Assembly: GCA_949128115.1 (NCBI GenBank)
Contig: OX421961.1
Coordinates: 127,103,050 to 127,167,049 of the forward strand
Length of the DNA stretch: 64,000 bases
From: Anaspis maculata
Lineage: Eukaryota > Arthropoda > Insecta > Coleoptera > Scraptiidae
Direction: 5' to 3'
The translations under genes were made by a program, and so were the position numbers. Below are positions 34,741-45,515 of this stretch, in pieces. The notes under the pieces were generated by a model. The model made no database searches and was not told the DNA's origin. It was given only the letters and a program-made list of their open reading frames with translations. How positions within the stretch are numbered: position 1 is the stretch's first letter; each line of letters starts with the position of its first letter.

Positions 34741-36420
34741 CCTATCAATGACAGACTTGGCACTAAAAAAATGCGCTATTGAGACTCACGCACGTGAGGG
34801 CATATTCATTAGCCTGTTTTTTTTTTCATGACATTAACGTACGACTGCGCTTTGTGGAGCACATTTTTACATTCGCTCAAGTGATACAGGCAACCAACAA
34901 TACAGCTTTTTGCCACTGTTGCCCACGTCGAGCCCGTGGAAGCCCATGCATCGAGAGTTATAGGTCGCGGGAACAAAAATGGCGTGCTAAAGATGGGTAT
35001 ATGGTATGATGTTATTTTCACTATAGTACGAACTTGTTGATACAATTTTCTTCAGTTGTAAAGTTGTAATAAATATATAGATAATTTATTGGACAATTAT
35101 CGCTTTACCATGGAAATTAATGTGCTAAACTTGAGATTCAATTGAGTAATGTCAAAAACAAGCGAATCTCTACAGCGGTACTTTGGCACCCCCTCAGGCG
35201 CAAAACGCGGAGAAGAAGCTGGTAAGAAGCGTTTCGTTGTGCCGGCGTGCCTGCAACGTTGCCATAGCGGGTGCCAGGGTGACGGTTATGTTCCCGCGAC
35301 CTATACGAATGGGTCGCGGGTGCCAGGTGTCAAAAATATTTCTAACCTCTTGGAGCCGGTTCAACTTTACGATAATTCAAACTGAAAATATACTAACACT
35401 TCGTCCAAAAAAGGGGGTCCCATAGACTCATCAATCCTTTCACCTCTTCCAGTCGAAAAGACACGCCAAACCATGAAGAACTATTGGCAATAAGACAAGG
35501 AGCATCCCAGCAGGCCTGCAGTTGCAGCAGGATCGAGAGCAGGATTTACGTCTAAAAAGATTAATAAACCGAATTTCAAAAAGCCCAGCCGCTCAAAGTT
35601 GCGTATTGGACCGAAATTCATGAGAGTACCTTCAGTTTACAATTTGCTTTCGTTTTGGCGCTTGGCAGAAGAAGTTTTTGTCGGTCTTGATTCTTGAATG
35701 GCCGCCGTCAAGATGACTAAAATTGAAGGCGGCCTCGTAGAACTTTGGTGTCTATAAATGATGATAATACAGCTCTGCGCCCCTCTAGTGGCATTTCCAC
35801 GTATGACAAGTTCAGCTTTCCAAGATTTTAATATCAATTTGATAAGAAATATAACTTTACTTCCAAAGAAGTCAGTTTCACACCAGGTAAAAAGGCGGCA
35901 AGCCTACAATGCTAGAGTAGAAAATTTGCCCGGCCAACTAGAGTCACAGTACAAGTGAACCTACTATATACCTAGGGAATCCAATCCCGAAGCAAAATTG
36001 ATCCCGGGATTGAATCCTGAAAAGAAAAAACGGGGATCCCGAAAATTGCTTAAGAAGGAATAAACTTATTTAAACTTATTGGGATCCCGAGACATGGAGA
36101 GGTACAATCCAGTCCGGGATCCCGGGATCTTAGATTGATATTTCAAGCCCCCCTCCCGTGGGATAGAGTGAAAAATGTAACTGGAAAGTTAATTTATTGA
36201 GCAGAGTCGTCTGGGTCCTCTGTTGCAAATGCCCAACATAATTCATATAAACTGCTGGACAACGAAGTTGTCGCGGTATCGGAAAAATATGGTTCGACTT
36301 TGAAGACAAATAACAATAATAATAATAATTGTTATTCAAAAATAAGCTCACTCAGATGGAGCGGAGTTCAGGTGGACATAATGAAGTTCTGCCCTCTGCT
36401 CTTCCACTCAACTCCATCGG
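34741..36420. other. Intergenic, no gene recognised
   Basis: Includes a modestly GC-richer stretch at 35180-35330 and several gggatcccg palindromic motifs at 35995-36125. The ORFs are short and unrecognised. Confidence 0.4.
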
Positions 36421-36427
36421 GTGACTC

Positions 36428-36920
36428 TGCCCACTGGCCACCCACGAGAACCTAAGCTATCCATTGGAGAAAGTTCCAGGGCTCTAGATTCATTCCCCGA
36501 GAAGGAGTTCAACTTCTTAGAAGTGCACAGAAAATCTTTGTTTTGTGATAATAATAGCGATAACTATATATGTATAAAAAATAATGCCCATTGGCCACCC
36601 TTGGGAACATCAGCTATCCATCGGAAGAAGTTCCAAAGGCTCTAGCTTGATTCCCCGAGGAGTTCAACTTCTTGGAAGTGCACCGTGAATATCTGTTTTT
36701 TGATAACAGTAATGATAAATATGTACGGATAAACAAAATAATGCCCATTGACCACCCTTGGGGACGTACATCAATAACCTCGTCAATAACTATATATATA
36801 TCAAAAAAGTTCTAAGGCTCTAGCTTTATTCCTGCGGAGGGGGAGTACAACTTCCTAATTTCTACACGGACAGACAGACAGACAGACGGACAGACAAGCG
36901 GACAGACGGACAGACAGACA
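36428..36920. repeat. Three diverged tandem units plus a (GACA/GACG)n tract
   Basis: Units of about 155 bp start tgcccactggccaccc (36428), tgcccattggccaccc (36587) and tgcccattgaccaccc (36741), each followed by ttccgaggagttcaacttctt-type sequence. The last runs into a (GACA)n microsatellite at 36866-36920. This resembles the 3' untranslated tail of a non-LTR element, but no coding part is attached. Confidence 0.65.
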
Positions 36921-37469
36921 AATCGGCCATATAAGCGTCATTTTCTTAAAAAAATGCGCTAAAAAAAAACCACCAGTATGAATTGAAAATAAGCAAATGG
37001 AGAAATTGAACGCGTCAACTATCTATAGGTATTTATCGCGACTTTCTTCCCGTTTCCTGTGTTTTATTCCTCCTTTTTAAACGTACTTTATTACCTCCTT
37101 TTCATGCTTTTGCGAAATACTAATTTCCATGCGTTGTTATTCTTTCTTTGCGTGCTTTTCCGTTATTTTTTCCTGCATTTCATGCATTCCTTTTTTACGC
37201 GCGTCGACTGCCTTTTTCTCGGCTTTCTTCCCGTTTCGTGTGATTTAAAAATTCCTTATTCTTTTCAATATTTTTTTTTCCACGATTGTTGGCGATTTTT
37301 AGCCGTGTTTTTTGTTTTACGACGCGTTTATTCTTTCTAGCTTCTCCCCGCCCAACACCACTACTTTGCTTCTCGATCTCGTTGGTGGCTTTTGGTTGCC
37401 TATTGTCACAAAAACAATGTCTTTTACTGGTTTTCTTACGATTTCTTGCAATTTTATCGGCCCTGTTTT

Positions 37470-39345
37470 AGCCCAGGCATTTTAGTCGAAAAATCGTGGT
37501 AACCCGTAACAAATTCGCACAAAGCTGAATTTTGGTATATATGTTCTATTGGACCTACGAAACAACATATCAAAATACTCGGACTTACACCCTCGTGCGT
37601 CTTTTGATTTTCATCCTCAAAGGTCAAGTTCTAAGAATTAAAGATATACCTATCTCCAAGCTGTTCCTGCAAGTGAACGGAGTATCCGATCGATATAAGA
37701 TGAGTTTCAAATGGACGAGAGAGATTTGTTGTTAGTGCTTAAGTGTGTGAGAGAGCCTTTGTAACTCTTCCGATTGGTGAGTTCTGCGGGAAAGGCGGTT
37801 AAGTGTTAATTTGTCGCTCGGATATTCCAGAAAAAAACTTGTGAGAATTTAAAGCCTCAAGCAATGTCGCACAAAGTTGAATATTGATATATAACTGGTA
37901 TGATCCCTAAGGAAGAACATATCAAAATATTTGGACTTACATCTCTGTGCCTCCTACGATTTTGAGGCTTTGAATATCTAGTCAAAAAATTCACCCAGAC
38001 ACTTTTCACTAAAACTGTTCCTGTGGACGAACCAATCATTTCAACAATATAAGGTGCGTCTCAAAGGAAACACGGTATGTTGTTGCCTATGAAGTGGACT
38101 CCGGTAGCCATGAAACATTTCTGCTTGACAGTGGCGTGAACAGTACGCGCAAGGTGGAATTTCTCTCCTGGATCTTTAAATGGGAAACATGTAAAAATAT
38201 TTTGTGATGGTCAATAAAGCTGAGCATTGTTAATAGGTTCTTCTTTCTATCTTCGAAACAGACTCAAGTGATGAGACTGATGAGTGAACAGTTGATATTC
38301 ACAGTGCTCATCCCGAAAATAATAAATTCTCTACAAAAAAATTGTGGATTCTTCATTTAGGGGCATCATTGTCTGAAGCTGTCAAAAATGAAAATTACCG
38401 ACAAATTCTATATTCATGTTTATCTTGGGCAAAAACAGCATCAATTGCTCACACCTATTTATATTACAAAGTCAGAGCTTCAATTTGTTATTAAACAAGT
38501 TTTACACCTACTTTTTTCTGAAAATGGAATAACGGCTACAGAAAAGATGATTTTATGTTTCTATTGCCCAATAGATACAATAGCTTTTGGTATTTTCTGA
38601 TAGAGGAAGAACTTCACTTAGTATTACACAGAAAAACAGTGGAACCACTCCATAATTTATCGGTAAAAAAAAAGAAATGCAAAAATTGTTTGCATTTTCG
38701 GGAGAAAATTGGGCATATAATCACTTTCACAACAGATCAATACTCTGATCTTGTAATGAATACAGGCACATTGTTTTTATTGTTTCCAGGTATAAAATGG
38801 TTAGGAACATCAATGTATTCTGTTGGAAATACACAATTGAGATGATTCTAACCATACGAAAACCGAAATTACAAAACGACAATTTCAGATTGCAAAAATC
38901 GTCGTTTTTTCAGTAAAACTTGTTTAATCGTGTTTTAATTCAATTTTAAACACCATATTTGATATCAGAGGCCAAGATTTAATTGAAAACGATACCACAC
39001 TTGCCGATATCAATCCGAGGTTTTTAAGAGAAAAACAAAATAAATTTTGCCGATCTTCTTTTTTTTTCCAGGCAACCCAAACTACTTATCAACAATTCAA
39101 ACATCAATCAAATATTGTGAAGCCTTGAGGCATCTAAATATGATTTTTTTCATTTATATAAGCTAAAAGGTGTCATTTACGCATTTAAAATGACAATATT
39201 TAGCCCCCTCCCCCACAATCAATGACGCACAAGGGTGTGCCACCGAGTATTTTGATATGTTATTCCTTAGGTCTTACAAGGCCCGTATACCAAATTTCAG
39301 CTTTGTGGGAATTTGTTGCGGGTTAAAACCTAATATGCCTGGGCT
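37470..39345. mobile_element. 1.9-kb element with terminal inverted repeats of about 130 bp
   Basis: Ends agcccaggcat / atgcctgggct are inverted and pairing continues inward (acccgtaacaaattcgcaca / tgtgggaatttgttgcgggt, then tatcaaaatactcgga / ccgagtattttgata). A diverged internal duplicate of the left arm lies at 37855-37950. Two short overlapping frames at 38388-38845 read as Ile/Phe/His-rich peptides with a KKCKNCLHF segment but match no family I know. Superfamily undetermined. Confidence 0.65.
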
Positions 39346-40058
39346 ATTTTTTGTTTTATATGTATGACGCGCGTTCATTTTTAATACGATGGCCCCTATC
39401 TGCTATTTATTATTATTATTATTTCCCCACCCCTATTTTGTTGCTCCCCGGTTCTGCGTTGGTGTGTTTGTGTTTTATCTTTCGTTTAGTTTCGGGAGTT
39501 GCATATCCGCCCCAGGCCCCAGCGCTAATCATACACTCTGCACTCTGCAAAGTTTCCTAAACTTTCATAATGTTTTACTCGAAAGTTCGTGGATCTTCTG
39601 CAAAATTTCTTTTGTAAAACTTCTTGGCCACTGTTTGTGGTCCATTCCTACTTTTGGAATGATCGAAATCGAGGTCCCCTTTATGACACGGTCACCGTAA
39701 ATATTAATAACTAAGCCCCTGTAATAAGCACTTATTGTCTAGAAGTTTCAATTTCCATTGCACAATATTACAACATTTACTAATTAGGTACAATTACAAA
39801 CAAAAACATGACTGTGCAGAAAGCCTAACATGAGTTTTGCTTTGCCTTATGAAAAAACAGAACAAGACTAGTTTTTTGTGACACCCTGTAGGTAACATAG
39901 GTACTGCAATCAATGAATCGAAATCTCATTAGTGTTGCTAGGAGTTGTCAACAATGTCACTGTCAACAAACTTTTGTTTTCTGTTTACTTGACAAACTAA
40001 ACCTAACCTCAAACCGCACTCACCTTGAGCGGCAAGATAATCGAATTTAATCGCATCC

Positions 40059-40065
40059 TATAAAA
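40059..40065 (+). promoter_or_regulatory. TATA box of the carbonyl reductase-like gene
   Basis: TATAAAA lies 57 bases before the ATG. Initiator-like tcattc (A at 40081) and ttcagc (A at 40085) sit 22-26 bases downstream, giving a 5' UTR of about 30-35 bases. This is a plausible core promoter, inferred from position and motif only. Confidence 0.6.
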
Positions 40066-40115
40066 GCAGAGAGCCTTGTCATTCAGCGGCATTCGTTCAT
40101 ATCAACTTCCACAAG

Positions 40116-43100
40116 ATGACAACGCAAAAAGTCGCAGTGGTATGTAAAAGCGCCGGTCGAAATCGAGTGAAATTGACAACAAAGTTTTCCAGGTTACTGG
40201 AGCAAACAAAGGCATCGGCTACGGAATAGTCAAAGGCCTTTGCGAAAAATACAAGGGAATCGTGTATTTAACAGCAAGGGATGCGGGCAGGGGCGAAGCG
40301 GCCGTTGCCAAGCTGGAAAAACTCGGATACAAGCCACTTTTCCACCAGCTCGACGTCAACGACCAAAACAGCATCACCAAGCTCAAAGAGGACATCGTCA
40401 AGGCGCACGGCGGCATCGACTTGCTGGTCAACAATGCCGCCATTGCTTTCAAAGTAAGTTACCGAGCAGAAAAGTTTTTCAATTCTAATACGAGAATTGC
40501 AGAGTGACGCGACGGAGCCGTTTGCAGAACAGGCCGAAACCACAATCGCCGTCAACTACTTCTCCCTTTTGCGCGTCTGCGACACGCTGTTTCCCATTCT
40601 GAGAGAAAACGCCAGAGTTGTGAACCTTTCCAGTTCAGCCGGGCACCTGTCGAGGATCCCGAGTGAAGATTTGAGGGCCAAACTGAAAGATGAAAACCTC
40701 ACTGTGGCACAACTGAGCAAACTGATGGAACAATTCGTCAAGTAATTATTATAGCTAACATAAGTCTTGATAGTGGAAGCGGTTCGCAAAAGGATACCGA
40801 ATTTTGGGGTAGGCTAAGGAGATTTGGCATGTAAGCTAAATAAGTCGTAAGCGTAAGTAAGTCGAAAGTCGTTGCTATGTAAGCCACAAGCTTTTTTTAT
40901 GTCACACATGATGATACTCGATGATCGTTTTGTAAAAGTTCTTGCATCTTTCAAATTCAGACGGCCCCCAATGGCCCCCTGAGGGACGAAATATCGAGTG
41001 CCAAATTTCGTTACTCTACCCCAAAATGCGGTATGCCGCATGCCCGGTATGCGGTTTTTAGATGTGTACTGCTTGCTCTATGATTTCAGAAAGGATTATT
41101 GAGTTGATCAATGGTCAAATAATTTCTTCATAGTCAATAATTACAGTTGACTGAGGCTGATCCACAGAAATTCTACGATTCTTTAAAATGAAGCGTTGAA
41201 GATCGAGATAAACAATTCATTTATCACAGATTTTAGAAGTTATTTGTCTTAATCTGCCATACAGGGTGAGTCATTGATATGGGAAAGCTTGATTGCATCT
41301 ACTCCGGTGGTGCTATCCAAATGAACCAAAGGTCATTGCAAACGGGAGGCCAAAGTGCAATTTGTAAAAATATCTTGGCCTAGACAGGGTGCCCCATTTG
41401 CCTGATTTTTATTGGACACCAGGTGCACCCATGGGCTACGACCCCGCGTTTCTTCCGGTAGCATCTATTGAGTAGTATACAGGGTGTTTCAATGGAAACG
41501 AGCCACCCTGAATAAATTTTCGCCTGGTGAAATTTGAATTTTGTTAACAATTCCGCTTAGAAAATTTCCCGAGACTCGTCGATTTTTGTTTTGAGGGGGA
41601 CATCCTAAGCAGACATTGGCAAATTTCTATCTTCAACCCCCTCCACCCACCCCAACTTCGAAATTTCAAATGACACCACCTACCTTGCGATACATCAAAT
41701 TAAAGAGAGTGGAATTCTCTTTCTGAAAAAAATATTTTCTAAATTTTCAACCCCACCCATCTTTTTTCTAAAATTCTCTTGGGGGTCCAGTTTCATATTG
41801 TCGACCCCTAAAAATTCTCTTTAATTTAGTCAGTTTCATCCTTATCCTAGACAGACTGCACGTTAATGATCATTACACTTCATGATCATTAACGTTAAAT
41901 GACGATTGCGAATTTGGGGGTGACCATGGGGTGACACACGACACACTACAAATCGTAATAAGCCGATGAGCTTGCGCCGTAGCGCGTGAATAAACTTGGC
42001 GATCAATTTTCTCCTAAAATGTCAATGTCAAATTGTCAAATGTTCTGAAGAATTGGGCTATTATTGGCCTTATTATCTATAATTATAATAATAATTCTAT
42101 ATTTTCGGTGAGGTGTGAGGCGGTATTCAGCTTAGATTCCATTTAATCAAGAAAGCAATAATTATTTTATCAATGCTTGCAATGTTCACACCACACCATA
42201 CTATCTCTATCTGTTGCCAAAATATATGTTGAATTTGTATTGAGTCGTAAGAAATGGAGAAAAAGAAGAATAAGAGACTGATGATTTAGTCAATAACCTG
42301 ATCAAAATCGCATAGTCCCATAGTCTTTAGTAGTCCAACCAACTTTCAATTTCGCGCGTCCCTGGTTCATGTGCGCGGCTAGCAAGTGGCAAGGCAACTG
42401 ACAGATGCATGTTATAAGTCATTATGTTCGTATCTATCGTGTGGTCATTCTAACTTTTTTGCAATTTTTCAACTGCTTTTGCGATTAGTATGGAATAAGA
42501 ATGAGTATTTATGGAAATAAACACTCATATAGGTACCTACCTATCTCACGGATACTGAAGGAAAAACCTATTCCCTCATTAATAAATTCGACTTAACCAA
42601 AAATAGAGTGCCGCCAACCGATATCCAGCTACAAGTTCGCAATGTTCGTATCATTAAACTTTCGCGAACAGGCGGTCATTTCTTATGAAAAGTTTTTCAA
42701 TTTATCCCTGTCTCACGGATACTTACGGAAACCTATCTCCTCATCAACAAATTCGACTTCGCCCAAAAATATAGTGCCGCCAATCGATATCGTGCTGCAC
42801 GTTTGCAATGTTCGTATCATCCAAATTCCGCGAATAGGTGGTAATTTCTTATGGAAAACGGGGAGTTTTTAATTTTTCGTACGTGCTCATACTTGCACGC
42901 TACGGGCATTATCTCATAATTTGGTACAAGAAATGTTGTTGCAAGAGGCAAGATACAAAATCCAGTTCTTCCATTACAGAAATACGTGTCTCGACGCTCT
43001 GAATGGCGTACTGAAATGACAGACTTGATGACATATATCGCGATTCATTGCAGAAACGCTGGCCAATGGTATTCAAAAATCACGGCGATGATGCACGACC

Positions 43101-45398
43101 ACCGGCGATTATGGTTACTCCTAGTTAATGATCATCAAGGTCCTAAATGACGTTTTAAATGATCATTAATTAAATGACGACATGACACACTAGAAATTTT
43201 GGAAGAAAGAGGGGTGGGGTCAAAAAATTTAGAAATATTTTCCCAGAAAGAGATTTAAATTTTCTTCAATTTGATATATCGCAAAGTAGGTGGTGTCCTT
43301 TGAGATTTTGAAGTTGAGGTGGGTGGGGGTGAGGGGGTTGAATATAAAAATTCGCCAATATATGCTTCAGATGTCCCCCTCGAAACAAAAATCGACGGGT
43401 CTCGCAAAATTTTCCAAGTTTCACTCTGGCAAAAATTTATTCAGGGTGGCTCGTTTCCATTGAAACACCCTGTATAAGTAGACAGGTTGTTCCTTTGCCT
43501 CAGTAATTATTTCTGCGAAAACAAATGCGATAGAGAATTATATTGGTTTGGCGGGACTCATTTTTGCCGGGATTGCTCAAGTAGCAGGATGTCTTTGGTT
43601 TTTGTCGCTTGGAGGTTATCATCTTCGGTTCTCGAGATTTTTGAAATCACCGGTATTGAGGCGATTTTTTTTTTCAATCGGTCGAATCATTCTCGAATCG
43701 AGATATTAAATGCGGACATGCCAACACGACTGTTTGCATTATGCGTCGCTCACTGGTCATCAGTGCGGTTTGCACGTGATGCAGCCCGCCGCACACGTGA
43801 CGCAGCCCGCCGCGGTAATGTATTAATTCACATTCGGTCCTCGACACTCGTCGGGGACGGCATGCCGGAGCGACGGCGGTTTAAAAACACCCCTTTATTG
43901 AAGCGAACAACACAAAAAAAGTATTCAAATCAGTCGAGCCACTCTCAAGATCCTCGTCGGGGGCATCAACGGTTTTTTCCTACTGTCAAACAAACATGAT
44001 GCGTGTCCAGTGTTAGCGTTGGACTCTGGACACTGTATGGGGATGCTCATGCTCAAGCGAGTACTCAAGGGACCCAGAGGCAAGTGCAAGAAAGTGAAAC
44101 GATTTGGGATTGGGCAGTCATAATGATTTCACACTTTTTTCGTCAGCCTCTGGTTCTGTTCTATTCTGCGGCTCAGTACAGTTAGGTGGCTATTCATATA
44201 TCATCAATTTTATTGTCGTGTGAAATGATATGTGAATAATTTGTAGAATGATTCGGGAAATATTCAACAGTAATATCACAAGTGCTTAGATTTTCACGAT
44301 AATTTTGGTCAGGCGATCGCGAGTGCTGATTGTAGCGATAAATGCCCGACTCCGTAGGAGGAGGGCATTTATCCAGGGACAATCAGCCCGAGGGAAATGC
44401 CTGGCCAAAATTATCTGAGAAAATCTCGAGCACGAGTGATATTTTGAAGATTATTACATAAAAGAAGTCCGAAGTGACAGCTGTCAGATTTTGTTGTTTA
44501 CATGAATTTTATTCCGTTGCTATTGACAGTGGGATTTAGATAAGTGAATATTATCCTTGTAGGTCTAATAATCAAGGGCGTTGTATGTAATAGTCTTCCG
44601 AATACCACTCTTGCAATGAAAATGAACCAGATAATTCTTAAAATGCGTGTTGCCATAAGAAAACCGCATTCGTTTGTTTTCTTCTGTTGTTCAAAAGAAT
44701 AGAGCCCCCCCTGCGGGGTCGGGCTCTCTTAGCTTTCGAACAACAGAGAAAACAAACTCGTGCAGTCTTCAGGCAACACGCATTTTATTTATCGGTAATT
44801 TTCATTGCACTCGTGGTATTGTACCCGATAAAATAATAATTTATTTTCAAAGACGTTGCAGGAACAATGTTACAATGTATTTGTGTTACAATGTTACAAT
44901 TTTTATGTGGACTTCATGTAATATTCCATACCATAGTACTGTATTGACCCAACCTTTCGGCATCACCCTGTAGAACTCTCTAAACAAGAGATTATCTAAT
45001 CATAGATCAGCTTGATTACCTTTTCTGAAACCAACGGTATGTGCCCACATTGACGTTATGTTTCATTCAGGGACGCCAAAGACGGCAAGAACAAGGAGAA
45101 CGGCTGGGGAAATTCGGCGTACGTGGTTTCAAAAGTCGGAGTCAGCGCACTCACCAGGATCCAACAGAGGAACTTCGATTCGGAAACTCCCAAGCGGAAC
45201 ATAGCAGTCAACTCGGTCCATCCCGGATACGTCGACACGGACATGACCAGCCACAAGGGCCCGTGGACCATCGAACAGGGAGCCAGTGGGCCTCTGTTCT
45301 TGGCGCTCGACGCCAAGGACGACGTCAAAGGAAAGTACGTGTGGTCCAACTCCAAGATTGTCGACTGGGATTCGGACGCCCCACCGGCCCAATATTGA
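40116..45398 (+). CDS. CBR1: Carbonyl reductase [NADPH] 1-like short-chain dehydrogenase
   Basis: Four exons join in frame with GT-AG introns: 40116-40139, 40193-40453, 40503-40741, 45071-45398, giving 283 aa, the usual size for carbonyl reductase 1. Classical SDR features are all present: the nucleotide-binding TGANKGIG (residues about 10-17) and TARD.GRG typical of NADPH-preferring members; LDVND; LLVNNAAI (NNAG-type motif); the catalytic Ser in NLSSSAG; the catalytic Tyr-x3-Lys in SAYVVSK; and the substrate-side VHPGYVDTDM. It should reduce carbonyl compounds (quinones, ketones, aldehydes) with NADPH in the cytosol. Introns 1 and 2 are only 53 and 49 bases, whereas intron 3 is 4.3 kb and filled with foldback transposons. 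The start codon follows a TATA promoter. Downstream it converges on the adenylate cyclase-like gene. Exact substrate and orthology (CBR1 versus sniffer-like paralogues) are not decided by sequence alone. Confidence 0.92.
41476..43476. mobile_element. 2-kb foldback element in CBR1 intron 3
   Basis: The ends tatacagggtgtttcaatgg (left) and ccattgaaacaccctgtata (right) are perfect inverted repeats. The arms continue about 300 bp each (gtggctcgtttcc; gagggggacatc / gatgtccccctc; ccacctaccttgcgatac / atatcgcaaagtaggtgg). Solo-arm relatives occur at 18890-19354. The central region is occupied by another element (41846-43193). No transposase gene is visible. Confidence 0.8.
41846..43193. mobile_element. 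Nested element with CTAGACA...TAATGATCATT ends
   Basis: Left end cctagacagactgcacgttaatgatcatt and right end aatgatcattaat...gacacactag resemble in inverted form the ends of the short MITE at 62011-62153. The interior includes an imperfect tandem duplication (about 42540-42870) containing gtgccgccaa(c/t)cgatat...gcaatgttcgtatcat. Boundaries are approximate. Confidence 0.5.
44271..44447. mobile_element. Structured foldback, family D, copy 1
   Basis: Outer arms atcacaagtgcttagatttt...ataattttggtcaggc (44275-44314) pair with gcctggccaaaattat...gagtgat (44399-44441). Inside lies a second helix, ctgattgt / acaatcag, and a GC-rich terminal hairpin, gcccgactccgtaggaggagggc (44344-44366). The same core hairpin occurs on the opposite strand in the neighbouring element at 44601-44830. 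Non-coding, within CBR1 intron 3. Confidence 0.7.
44601..44830. mobile_element. Structured foldback, family D, copy 2
   Basis: Arms aataccactcttgcaatgaaaat...aaaatgcgtgttgcc...gttttcttctgttgttc pair with gaacaacagagaaaac...ggcaacacgcatttt...attttcattgcactcgtggtatt. The centre is a GC-rich hairpin, gagccccccctgcggggtcgggctc (44702-44726), whose complement matches the core of the copy at 44344-44366. Outer arms of the two copies are unrelated. Confidence 0.75.
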
Positions 45399-45441
45399 AA
45401 ACAAAAAGAAGCTTTTCCGTGTTCACTGATATGTACTGATA

Positions 45442-45447
45442 ATTAAA
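45442..45447 (+). terminator. Polyadenylation signal of the CBR1-like gene (ATTAAA)
   Basis: The ATTAAA variant lies 44 bases after the stop codon, in an AT-rich stretch. It predicts a very short 3' UTR ending near 45460-45470. Confidence 0.5.
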
Positions 45448-45491
45448 TACACTTACTGCCGGCTAAAGACGCTTGTTAACCTAGTTATCAC

Positions 45492-45497
45492 TTTATT
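45492..45497 (-). terminator. Polyadenylation signal of the adenylate cyclase-like gene
   Basis: Minus-strand AATAAA (tttatt on plus) lies about 20 bases after the stop codon at 45516-45518. With the converging signal at 45442 it implies 3' ends that meet or overlap by a few tens of bases. Confidence 0.55.
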
Positions 45498-45515
45498 GTT
45501 CAGCTGGAATATTTT

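Noticed and set aside
43487..43999. 170-codon plus-strand frame in CBR1 intron 3
   Set aside because: No domain, Arg-rich repeats from a short duplicated gcagcccgccgc motif, no splice signals; judged fortuitous.
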